Below, one piece after another: positions 35,394-43,221 of a DNA stretch of 47,475 nt. The stretch comes from Candidatus Sabulitectum sp. (GTDB lineage Bacteria > Fermentibacterota > Fermentibacteria > Fermentibacterales > JCC-6): positions 1-47,475 of the forward strand of contig JAOZUR010000016.1 in NCBI GenBank assembly GCA_029938555.1, given 5' to 3'. Each line of letters starts with the position of its first letter. Within the stretch, counting starts at the first letter, position 1. A model generated the notes under the pieces. The model ran no database searches. It was not told the origin of the DNA and saw nothing but the letters and a program-made list of their open reading frames with translations. Position numbers and translations under genes: made by a program.

Positions 35394-35446
35394 TTCCATT
35401 CCTATTCTTTTTCAAGAGTTACAATATTAATCATTCAATTATATTA

Positions 35447-36703
35447 CTAATCAACAGGTTCTGCCATAAGAACAGCACCAGAAGATTCTAGAATTTTTAC
35501 CTTTATTATTCTACCGGGTTCAACTGATTTCGTAAAGGAAACAACAGAGTCAACTTCAGGAGCATCCCATTTTGTATGCCCTGTGTGTTTATCATCTGCC
35601 AGAACAAACACTTCCCTACCTTCCAGTCGCAAATCCCAGTTTGAATAAAGACCGTCTCCAACTGCGGAAATTGCTGCCAGTCGCCGTGAAGCAGTAGAGT
35701 CATCTACAGCATCCCCCTTATCCATAGTTCTTTTATACTCAAGAGTTCCTTCTTCAGGATACCAACTAAAGGCTGCAATATGCCTAGCAGATTTGTATCT
35801 TCCAAGAAAATCTCTTAATTTGATAAAATCGGATTCTGTTTCCCCTGGGTATCCAGTGATAACAGTATATCTCACTGCTATATCAATTTGTGCTTTATCC
35901 AGCTGTTCCATTATTGTTTCAATTCTTTTAACGCCATGTTTTCGTCCCATGCGTTTTAATACCGAATCGCTTGCATGCTGGATGGGCATATCAATGTAAG
36001 GAACAATATTAGTGTATTTGCTGAATAATTCAGGTAGATATTTAGGAAAATGAAGTGGATGCAAGTAGTATAATCGCCACCAGATTGATGGATTTCTTTT
36101 TGCAAGAATTTCAGCTAAAGCTGTAAGATTTGTATGATCCTGTGTCCAGTTACCGCTATCCTGCGCCACAAGGCCTATTTCCATTGCTCCTTGCTGAATT
36201 AATAAATCAGCCTCGCTTAGAATACTATCTAGACTGTTAGCTGTAAATTTGCCCCGGATGGAGGGAATAGTACAAAAAGCACATCCATTACTGCACCCAT
36301 TCGCTATTTTAAGGTACCTATAACTTCCTGAACCAATGACCTGAGCTGATTCCTGATTTGTAATTCCTAACCAGGATGAAAGCTTTCGCCAGTGGCCTGG
36401 GCCAATGACCAGATCAATATCATCAAGACCACCACTACCGTCATCGCTATACCTGCCGGGCAAACAACCTGCTAAAATGATTTTTCTGCCAATTTTCTCT
36501 GATTTCCAATTAATAATATCGGATAAATACTCTAAGGATTCTTCAGTAGCAGGTTTAATAAAAGCACAGGTATTAAGAATAATAAGATCTGCTTCATCTG
36601 GCTGGTTAGAAAAAACCCATCCGGCGCTATTCATTACCCATGCAAATCTTTCAGAATCTACTTTGTTTTTGGGACAGCCCAATGATATTATGTGATATTT
36701 CAA
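35447..36703 (-). CDS. rimO: Ribosomal protein S12 methylthiotransferase RimO
   Basis: Adds a methylthio group to an aspartate of ribosomal protein S12. The N-terminal UPF0004 domain has C10, C46 and C80 for an auxiliary 4Fe-4S cluster (ISLGCPKNKVDSE), the radical SAM motif is C137-x3-C141-x2-C144 (NGCSNGCAFCTIPSIRG), and a TRAM domain ends the protein. SLGCPKN with SER distinguishes RimO from MiaB. 418 residues. The TTG start is preceded by AGGAG. Confidence 0.94.
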   Translation of the reverse strand: MKYHIISLGCPKNKVDSERFAWVMNSAGWVFSNQPDEADLIILNTCAFIKPATEESLEYLSDIINWKSEKIGRKIILAGCLPGRYSDDGSGGLDDIDLVIGPGHWRKLSSWLGITNQESAQVIGSGSYRYLKIANGCSNGCAFCTIPSIRGKFTANSLDSILSEADLLIQQGAMEIGLVAQDSGNWTQDHTNLTALAEILAKRNPSIWWRLYYLHPLHFPKYLPELFSKYTNIVPYIDMPIQHASDSVLKRMGRKHGVKRIETIMEQLDKAQIDIAVRYTVITGYPGETESDFIKLRDFLGRYKSARHIAAFSWYPEEGTLEYKRTMDKGDAVDDSTASRRLAAISAVGDGLYSNWDLRLEGREVFVLADDKHTGHTKWDAPEVDSVVSFTKSVEPGRIIKVKILESSGAVLMAEPVD

Positions 36704-36712
36704 TTTATTCTC

Positions 36713-37294
36713 CTAAAGAACGCCAGCATCAACAATCGAAAATTCCGGTATATCCGGTATTGCAAAAATATCCGGACTTATCAAACCAGTGCTTAAATCC
36801 CACATTTCCCAAGAAGTAGAATTTCCGTTAATATCGGTTGTTGAAAAGAAAAATGGAAGAGAATCCGACAGAGTATACCCTGCTGTAATCTCTGCAATTC
36901 CCCCTTCAAACACTCCGGAAGCAATGACAATAAGACTATCACCATTTTCACTTGAAGTAATTATGTTATCATCTTGGGAAGCTGTTATCAACAAGTGAAG
37001 AAAACCAGCAGGTGAGCCGGAATAAACAAGCACTTCTTTAAAAACAGGGTCAACAGTAAACATTTCTGTTCCTGTACAACCAAGAGCTCTACCTTCCGAA
37101 TTATCATAACTAAGAAGAAATCTGTTTGGATGAGCCAGATGCATGATTCCAGATGACGTTTCTGAATCCATTGTAAGTGCCCAATAATCATTTTGTAAAA
37201 AAGAACCTGTAAGATAAGAAATCTTTTCAAGCCTTGCAGAAAGTGGTTGAAGCAAAGTAGTACCGGCCAAAACAATACACAATATCAAATTCAT
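36713..37294 (-). CDS. lolA: LolA-like periplasmic lipoprotein carrier
   Basis: A 193-residue protein with a signal peptide (about 1-20) and a LolA-type sequence: YLTGSFLQNDYWALTMDSE at the start, then GIMHLAHPNRFLLSYD and FTVDPVFKEVLVYSG, which match the half-open beta-barrel repeat pattern. LolA carries lipoproteins across the periplasm to the outer membrane, fitting the several lipoprotein genes here. Overall similarity is moderate. Its ATG shares a base with the preceding stop (TAATG). Confidence 0.78.
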   Translation of the reverse strand: MNLILCIVLAGTTLLQPLSARLEKISYLTGSFLQNDYWALTMDSETSSGIMHLAHPNRFLLSYDNSEGRALGCTGTEMFTVDPVFKEVLVYSGSPAGFLHLLITASQDDNIITSSENGDSLIVIASGVFEGGIAEITAGYTLSDSLPFFFSTTDINGNSTSWEMWDLSTGLISPDIFAIPDIPEFSIVDAGVL

Positions 37295-37923
37295 TAAAAT
37301 CCTTCCTGAGAAGACATAACAAACACTGCATCATTGCCTACAATAACCATAATATCAAAACCACTTGCAACTGCACTAATTAAATCATCTCCCTGATTGC
37401 AAGCAACTATTTCTGGATGAGAAAGCCATTTAACAAGTGAATCTGTCACAAGTGTTGCTTCGGCCTGATGCCCCTGATTGTAGAAAACCGTGGTAAGTTC
37501 AGGTGCCTGATCATCAACTATCTCACTGGCACTTGCCCCTAAAGATCGGATATGAGAAGTTACCCTGAGAATACTGGGATTAACAGCGGGTTTCCCTACA
37601 ACAGCCACCCGAGCACTGATACTTGAGACATTTGAAACAACATCAGTAGATTGCTCATCTGCTAAGTCGCTTTCCAATCGTCTCACTGCCAGTCTGGCAT
37701 CTGAAGAAACCGGGGAATCGGGGTATCGATAAATCACTCCGTTAAATTCCTCAAGTGCTACAGTAAGTCTGCCTCTAAAATACAGTTGACTTGCCCGAGC
37801 AAATTGATTCACAGCATTCTCGTTTGATGCAAGCCCCTGAGGATCAAGAGAGTCCTCATTGCAACCAAAAGCAAGAACAAGAACAAAAAAGGTCATTATC
37901 GGCAAAATTTTAGATCTCTGCAT
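37294..37923 (-). CDS. TPR lipoprotein with LytR_C-like C-terminal domain
   Basis: A 209-residue lipoprotein (lipobox LAFGC, Cys21) with an N-terminal TPR-like helical pair (ASQLYFRGRLTVALEEFNGVIYRYP). After a linker, a C-terminal domain resembles LytR_C: ARVAVVGKPAV, HIRSLGASASEIVDD, LTTVFYNQGHQAEA, DIMVIVGNDA. LytR_C domains are small and of uncertain role, often attached to wall-assembly enzymes. The ATG at 37923 is preferred because the signal peptide then starts MQRSK; a start at 37950 inside ftsK would lengthen it. It follows ftsK with an overlap of 14 bp. Confidence 0.68.
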   Translation of the reverse strand: MQRSKILPIMTFFVLVLAFGCNEDSLDPQGLASNENAVNQFARASQLYFRGRLTVALEEFNGVIYRYPDSPVSSDARLAVRRLESDLADEQSTDVVSNVSSISARVAVVGKPAVNPSILRVTSHIRSLGASASEIVDDQAPELTTVFYNQGHQAEATLVTDSLVKWLSHPEIVACNQGDDLISAVASGFDIMVIVGNDAVFVMSSQEGF

Positions 37924-40351
37924 TATCAGTATTTTCCCCTTCATTTTCATTTTTTTTCACAAGCACAGTTCGAGGCCTGCTACCAGAATGTGGGCCAACA
38001 ACTCCTAACTGCTCAAGCATATCAATCAGTTTTCCAGCCCTAGCATAACCCACTCTGAATTTTCTTTGAACCATGGAAACTGAAGCCCTCTGCTGATCTA
38101 TAATCACCCTCTTAACTTCTTCAAGAATAGGGTCATCAAAGTCTAGCTTTCCTGGGTCATATAAGTTCCCCGCAGCATCATCAGGTGGTTCAAATTCAAA
38201 TGGCATTTCCGGTTGATCTTTCCAAAATTCTACAAGGGCTCTTGTTTCTGAAGTTGAAATAAATGATCCGTGAACACGAACAGGTTCAGGGGCCGCAGCA
38301 GGAATGTACAGCATATCCCCTTTGCCTAAAAGCTTTTCTGCGCCATTCATATCTATAATTGTTCTACTGTCCACCTTTGAACCCACATTGAAAGCGATTC
38401 GAGATGGGAAATTTGCCTTAATCATTCCTGTAATCACATCAACAGAAGGACGCTGAGTTGCAACAACCAAATGAATCCCAACAGCACGAGCCATTTGCGC
38501 AAGTCTAGCTATTGGCGTTTCAACCTCTCGTGCCGCAACCATCATCAAATCTGCAAGCTCATCAATTACAACCACAATGTATGGAAGATGTTCTTCAACA
38601 TCTTTTGCGTCAAACCTCTGGTTGTATTCAGATATAGAGCGCACTCCTGTTCTGGCCAGAAGGGCATACCTTTCTTCCATTTCCTTCACAAGAGCGTTAA
38701 GCAAAAACTGTGCTTTTGCTGTTTGAACAACAACAGGAGCCCATAAATGAGGAATTCCTTTGTATGCAGAAAGTTCAAGCATTTTGGGGTCAATCATTGC
38801 CAGTTTAACTTGATATGGAGTTCTAGTAAGAAGAATTGTGGAAATAATCGCATGAACACATACACTTTTGCCACTTCCCGTAGCCCCAGCAATTAAAAGG
38901 TGAGGCATGGTGGTAAGGTCTACTATGCAAGTATGACCCTCTAGGGTTTTGCCCAAAGCAACGGGAATAATCTCTTTTTTAAATCCACTCATAATTTCGC
39001 GAAGATAAACGGTTTCAGGATTCTTGTTTGGAACTTCTATACCAACCGCGCCTGTGCCGGGGATAGGAGCCAGTATTCTAATCCTTTTAGCTTTTAAAGC
39101 TCTGGTTAAATCATTCGAAAGATTAAGTATTCTGTTTACCTTAACACCAACACCAGGAATCAATTCATATCTTGTTAATACCGGCCCTGCGGTATAATCA
39201 TCTACTACACATTCAACTCCAAAGTCAGCCAAAGTACTCACAAGAAGAGCTGCCCTACTTTCTATTTCAGCAGGACTCTGATGCACTCTTTCACCGTCAG
39301 CCGGAAGTGATAAAAATTCCGCACCTGGAAGAGCATATTGATTCTCTGTTTCATGATTTTTATTAACTGTTGCTTTCTTTGTCTCTCGGGGTTGTGTGAT
39401 TTTGTCGTAACTCTCACTCAAATCAATTGCAGGTTTGAATGTTTTTGTTTCATCCGCAGGTGGCTGTTGCTCCTCCACAGGTGGGTTTGGAATAATAACA
39501 GGTTTAGCAGTAAAAATCGGCTTTTTATCTGCAACTAAAACAGAAGCTTTTTCTTCTGTAACCAACTCAATCTTTGCATCAGTCACCACTGGAGGAAATA
39601 CCTCAAATTGCTGCGATTCTTGTTTTGCTGGCATCTCAATGGGAACCCTAACAGGTGTATGAGTAGTAGTTTGTACATCATTCTGTATCAAAAACGAGGG
39701 AGCTTCAATGGTTTCACTGTTAGGTTGAACTTGCTGAATCCAAGGGTTTTCCGCTTCAACTGAAATTTCTTCAGGTTCTGAAGATTGTTCCACAATAGGA
39801 ACTTCCACAAATTCAGGCTTTTTCTTTGCAGCCTTATTTCGAACAGATCGTTTTTTAAATCTTTCTACAAGTGAATTAATATCTGACCCAATATCCCAAC
39901 CTGTAAATATCACAATTGAAATGATAAATAAAGAAAACAGACCCGCCCAACTTACAAAACCACCAACCAGACCTTGCGCTGCAAGAACAACCCTTGCAGA
40001 AAGCAAACCTCCTGTTGAGTAAAGATAATCTGGTTTTATTCTGCACAAAATCATGGAAAGCATAGCCGTTAAAAAGAAAAAAGAAACAAAAACAGCTGCT
40101 GTCCGCTGTAACCATTTTAATGCAAAATTTAAACGAAGAATCAATGAGCCGGTGAGAAACAAAAATACTGGAATAAAGAAAACAAGCAAACCTACTGAAT
40201 CCCGCAAAAAGGCCCCTGTAGCTTTCATGAAATCAACAGGTGGAGACAATACTGATACCAGCACAATAAGAGCTAACAATAGAAATAGAAAAAAGAAGAC
40301 CACACGGGTTTTCCCTACAGGCTGTTTTTTTAAAGGTCTTTTTCTGGCCAA
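37910..40351 (-). CDS. ftsK: DNA translocase FtsK/SpoIIIE
   Basis: An 813-residue septal DNA pump that clears chromosomes at division. Four or so N-terminal transmembrane segments (about residues 18-160), a proline/acid-rich linker (about 180-370), then the motor: Walker A GATGSGKS, ID-ELADLM Walker B and ATQRPSVDVITGMIKANFPSRIAF. A gamma winged-helix domain ends it (RVIIDQQRASVSMVQRKFRVGYARAGKLID). The TTG at 40351 is the start: GAGGCAGG lies six bases upstream, within the end of the HU-CBM48 gene. Confidence 0.95.
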   Translation of the reverse strand: MARKRPLKKQPVGKTRVVFFFLFLLLALIVLVSVLSPPVDFMKATGAFLRDSVGLLVFFIPVFLFLTGSLILRLNFALKWLQRTAAVFVSFFFLTAMLSMILCRIKPDYLYSTGGLLSARVVLAAQGLVGGFVSWAGLFSLFIISIVIFTGWDIGSDINSLVERFKKRSVRNKAAKKKPEFVEVPIVEQSSEPEEISVEAENPWIQQVQPNSETIEAPSFLIQNDVQTTTHTPVRVPIEMPAKQESQQFEVFPPVVTDAKIELVTEEKASVLVADKKPIFTAKPVIIPNPPVEEQQPPADETKTFKPAIDLSESYDKITQPRETKKATVNKNHETENQYALPGAEFLSLPADGERVHQSPAEIESRAALLVSTLADFGVECVVDDYTAGPVLTRYELIPGVGVKVNRILNLSNDLTRALKAKRIRILAPIPGTGAVGIEVPNKNPETVYLREIMSGFKKEIIPVALGKTLEGHTCIVDLTTMPHLLIAGATGSGKSVCVHAIISTILLTRTPYQVKLAMIDPKMLELSAYKGIPHLWAPVVVQTAKAQFLLNALVKEMEERYALLARTGVRSISEYNQRFDAKDVEEHLPYIVVVIDELADLMMVAAREVETPIARLAQMARAVGIHLVVATQRPSVDVITGMIKANFPSRIAFNVGSKVDSRTIIDMNGAEKLLGKGDMLYIPAAAPEPVRVHGSFISTSETRALVEFWKDQPEMPFEFEPPDDAAGNLYDPGKLDFDDPILEEVKRVIIDQQRASVSMVQRKFRVGYARAGKLIDMLEQLGVVGPHSGSRPRTVLVKKNENEGENTDNAEI

Positions 40352-40352
40352 T

Positions 40353-40883
40353 CTACACCTGCCTCGTTGATATGCTTTGAGCGTCTGAATGGTAAGCCGG
40401 ATCTGGCTTTGAAACACCATCAATACTAAAACAATACTTTATGGTTTGCCCTGATGACATGGTCAACTCTGTAAACCAGCTACCATCGGGAAGTCTCTGC
40501 ATAGGGCAATCATTTTCATCCCAATTATTAAAATCACCTGTTACAAAAACGGCTTCAGCTTTAGGGTAACCAATACAGAAAAATGCTACACTGACTTTCA
40601 CAGCAAGACTATTTTGCACAGCATCCCGAAGATCAGGATATGCGCGAAAGACCGGACGATGCCTGGCAGGAATCACCATTACTCCGTCATTACGAGGATC
40701 ACGCACCCTTCTTGCTTTTCCCATTTTTGAACTAAAACAGCCGAACCCTCGAAGAAATACAGAATTTCCCATGCACAAATTTTCACTGATAACATCAAGA
40801 AATGTAACAAGCACAATCTGAACTTCTTTCAAAGTCAATCCAGTTCTTGATGCAGTTTCCCGCGCTAATTCTTCTCGAGTCAT
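40353..40883 (-). CDS. HU/IHF-type DNA-binding domain fused to a CBM48 glycogen-binding-like domain
   Basis: A 176-residue protein joining two domains. Residues 1-88 are HU/IHF-like: MTREELARETASRTGLTLKE, FLRGFGCF (47-54 region), ARRVRDPR and a final VFRAYPDLRDAV. Residues about 97-170 match the AMPK/isoamylase CBM48 pattern: AVFVTGDFNNWD, CPMQRLPDGSW, KYCFSIDG and PDPAY. No signal peptide. The ATG at 40883 is chosen because AAGG lies six bases upstream; an ATG two codons earlier directly abuts it. It is the first gene of the ftsK run and stops one base before the ftsK start. Both domains are recognisable; the joint function is unknown. Confidence 0.82.
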   Translation of the reverse strand: MTREELARETASRTGLTLKEVQIVLVTFLDVISENLCMGNSVFLRGFGCFSSKMGKARRVRDPRNDGVMVIPARHRPVFRAYPDLRDAVQNSLAVKVSVAFFCIGYPKAEAVFVTGDFNNWDENDCPMQRLPDGSWFTELTMSSGQTIKYCFSIDGVSKPDPAYHSDAQSISTRQV

Positions 40884-40908
40884 TTCCATCCTTAGTTTGT
40901 TCAACCAT

Positions 40909-40914
40909 ATTATA
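40909..40914 (-). promoter_or_regulatory. -10 element upstream of the HU-CBM48/ftsK operon
   Basis: A consensus TATAAT on the - strand, giving a transcript start near 40902 and a 5' leader of about 20 nt before the ATG at 40883. No convincing -35 hexamer is seen at 16-18 nt. Confidence 0.45.
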
Positions 40915-40989
40915 AACAACAAGTCTATATCTTACCATCTTATGTACCGTTGAATAGCAGAAGCCCTCGCCTCCGTCAAGGAGTAACAG

Positions 40990-40995
40990 TATAAT
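40990..40995 (+). promoter_or_regulatory. Possible -10 element of aroK
   Basis: A consensus TATAAT ends seven bases before the aroK ATG. If real it would give a leaderless or nearly leaderless mRNA. AAGGAG at about 40979-40984 is too far (about 18 nt) from the ATG to be its ribosome-binding site. Confidence 0.25.
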
Positions 40996-41001
40996 TGAAG
41001 A

Positions 41002-41529
41002 ATGAAAACAAATACAATTTTAATAGCAGGCCCTCCATGTTCCGGAAAATCTACAGTAGGTAAATTTGTTTCCATTTTACTTCAAGCTGTTTTTATAGAT
41101 CTAGACTTTAAAATCACACAAAAAAGCGGCCACTCTGTCCAATGGATTTTTAAACACTCTGGTGAAGCCGAATTCAGAACTATTGAAAAGCAAATATTTG
41201 CTGAGGAAATGTTAAATACGGAACGAAGAACGGTTATAACTCTTGGTGGCGGAACGCTTCTTGATCCAGCAAGTCAAGTCATGGCAATGAAAAAAGCAGT
41301 TGTTTTTACTCTTTTTGCCCCAAACAAGGTACTGATAGCCAGAAGCAATTGGGATAGACCACTTGCAAAAGATCCGTTAATGCTGGAAAAACTAATACTT
41401 GAGCGAACAGAGCATTACAAATCACTGGGCAACCAGATTGATACAGAAAACAGAACCGCTGAGCAGGTTGCTGAAATTATAGCGAAAGCAGCTCTCCCTC
41501 TGTTGTTTCCACAAGACCAGCCTTTTTAA
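41002..41529 (+). CDS. aroK: Shikimate kinase
   Basis: Phosphorylates shikimate in aromatic amino acid synthesis. Visible: P-loop GPPCSGKST, FIDLDFKI, the substrate segment KSGHSVQWIFKHSGEAEFR, LGGG, and RPLAKD in place of the usual RPLL. 175 residues. It is divergent from the HU-CBM48 operon, and its 3' end overlaps the HydE-like gene by 53 bp tail to tail. aroE of the same pathway lies just beyond on the opposite strand. Confidence 0.9.
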   Translation: MKTNTILIAGPPCSGKSTVGKFVSILLQAVFIDLDFKITQKSGHSVQWIFKHSGEAEFRTIEKQIFAEEMLNTERRTVITLGGGTLLDPASQVMAMKKAVVFTLFAPNKVLIARSNWDRPLAKDPLMLEKLILERTEHYKSLGNQIDTENRTAEQVAEIIAKAALPLLFPQDQPF

Positions 41530-42496
41530 TAGTGTTTCTTGCGTGTTCTAAACCTACATAAAACCTATCAGAATAAATAGTGTAATCGTCTCTTAATTTC
41601 TGTGGTGTCATATTCACTGTAATTACATTAGCACCAGCTTCAAAACACTTATACTGACCATCCTCAAGCAATCGCTCGAATGTGCTTGTTGCAGGAATCA
41701 GAGTTGTTTTTAAGAAAAGTCTCATTGCTGCAATGAATCGAAGACCAAGTTCAGGATCTCCTGTTGGTTCATTCTCTAACGGAGTTCCTGCTGCAGGTAG
41801 AAAAACAGATACACTAGACATTTCAGCTTCAAGATCTCGAAGCAAGAAAAGATCGTTAACCAGCGAATCTAAAGTCTGACCTGGAAGACCCAGTAGAGGT
41901 CCGGAACCAATATGATATCCGTGGCTTCTTAAAGTTTTCAGCCATTGAATTCTATCTTCAAGCAAAAAACCAGGTTTCATTTTTTGAAACAATTCCTTGT
42001 CAGATGTCTCATGTTTCAGAATAAATTTATACGCACCAGCCTCCCGCCACAGATCAAGATCACTTTCCTGATGAACTCCAACGCACAAAAGTACACCCAT
42101 CCCCAGATCTTTTATGTCTGCGATCACACTTTGTAACCACTGGGCGCCGTAAGACTCACTTTCAGCAGCCTGAAGAAAGAATGTTCTAATACCATTGCTG
42201 TAAGCCTTTTTTGCGATTTCAAGTAACTCATCATGATCCAGTGAAAATCGAATTCCATCGGGATTGTTTAAACGCATTCCACAATACAAGCAACTGCATC
42301 TGCAAGAATTAGCAAATTCTACTACTGCTCTTATGAAAGCTTTCTTTCCGAATTCTTCATCTCTGATTTTTCTAGCTGCTTTATACAAAAGCTGAGCCTC
42401 TTTTGTGCTGCTGGTAAGAATAGATTTAAGATCTTCTTTTTGAAAACCATTATTCAACTTATCTTCAATCCAAGTATTTGTAATTTCTGTTTTCAT
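41477..42496 (-). CDS. HydE/BioB-like radical SAM protein
   Basis: A 339-residue radical SAM TIM barrel. The cluster motif is C65-x3-C69-x2-C72 (FANSCRCSCLYCGMR). Later segments match HydE (the [FeFe]-hydrogenase H-cluster maturase) and PylB more than BioB: GPLLGLPGQTLDSLVNDL, FLPAAGTPL, IPATSTFERL and AGANVITVNMTP. No HydF, HydG or hydrogenase genes are in the window, so a HydE role is only by similarity. The gene lies five bases after aroE and overlaps aroK in a convergent manner. The ATG has no strong ribosome-binding site; aroE coupling may supply it. Confidence 0.75.
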   Translation of the reverse strand: MKTEITNTWIEDKLNNGFQKEDLKSILTSSTKEAQLLYKAARKIRDEEFGKKAFIRAVVEFANSCRCSCLYCGMRLNNPDGIRFSLDHDELLEIAKKAYSNGIRTFFLQAAESESYGAQWLQSVIADIKDLGMGVLLCVGVHQESDLDLWREAGAYKFILKHETSDKELFQKMKPGFLLEDRIQWLKTLRSHGYHIGSGPLLGLPGQTLDSLVNDLFLLRDLEAEMSSVSVFLPAAGTPLENEPTGDPELGLRFIAAMRLFLKTTLIPATSTFERLLEDGQYKCFEAGANVITVNMTPQKLRDDYTIYSDRFYVGLEHARNTIKKAGLVETTEGELLSL

Positions 42497-42501
42497 GATA
42501 A

Positions 42502-43221
42502 TTATAGCTTTATCCTTTCAAGTACTTTAGTTTTCAATCTATTATCTACAGTATAGCCCGTCCACAATCTGAACGCTTCAGCAGCCTGCTCAATAAGCAT
42601 GACTTGCCCAGTGATTACCGGAACTGCAAGAGAATTACGCCAATTCCATGAAGCATTATAATTCAAATCAACAAAATTCCACCTAGTGGGTATACTGAAC
42701 GGGAATACATCATTATTCTTCCACCCAAGAGGAGTAGCGTTAACCACTGTTGCCATTGAAGGTTTTATAGATGGAAGTGTTTCTCCTCTTCGTAAAATAA
42801 TAACATTCTCAACACCTAATGCAGTAATAACCGCTGCTGCCGCCCCACCATTCCCCAGCACATAAAATGGTGACGGAAGATTGTTCATCATTTTTTCAAT
42901 ACCGATAATGTCAGTATTGAATCCTGATATTTTATTTTTTTCAAAAACCAGCGTATTTACTGCTCCTGCCTTTTGGGCACTAAGTGAAACAGTATCACAA
43001 GATTTCAAAGCTAACTTTTTATAAGGAACAGTTACATTCAAACCTGCAAATTCATTTAAACACAGTTCACTAACCAATCCAGCAAAATTGTCAGATTTTA
43101 CCGGATACAGATTATAAACTCCCCTGATACCAAAACAATCAAGAAACATAGAATGTATGATCGGTGAAAGAGAGTGTGAAACCGGCCAGCCTAAAAGACC
43201 AGCTTTAAATTCTGTAATCAT
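42502..43221 (-). CDS. aroE: Shikimate dehydrogenase
   Basis: Reduces 3-dehydroshikimate with NADPH. GWPVSHSLSPIIH, NVTVPYK with the catalytic lysine, GAVNTLV, GFNTDIIG with the catalytic aspartate, and VLGNGGAAAA of the cofactor fold are conserved. At 239 residues it is shorter than the usual ~270, with a trimmed nucleotide-binding domain. It overlaps the cobalamin/radical SAM gene by four bases and lies opposite aroK. Confidence 0.92.
   Translation of the reverse strand: MITEFKAGLLGWPVSHSLSPIIHSMFLDCFGIRGVYNLYPVKSDNFAGLVSELCLNEFAGLNVTVPYKKLALKSCDTVSLSAQKAGAVNTLVFEKNKISGFNTDIIGIEKMMNNLPSPFYVLGNGGAAAAVITALGVENVIILRRGETLPSIKPSMATVVNATPLGWKNNDVFPFSIPTRWNFVDLNYNASWNWRNSLAVPVITGQVMLIEQAAEAFRLWTGYTVDNRLKTKVLERIKL

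Noticed and set aside
35447-36703. MiaB (tRNA methylthiotransferase) instead of RimO
   Set aside because: The N-terminal SLGCPKNKVDSE is the RimO form; MiaB proteins have a TFGCQMN-like segment there.
41477-42496. Biotin synthase BioB
   Set aside because: The later segments (IPATSTFERL, AGANVITVNMTP) follow HydE/PylB rather than BioB, and no biotin genes are nearby.
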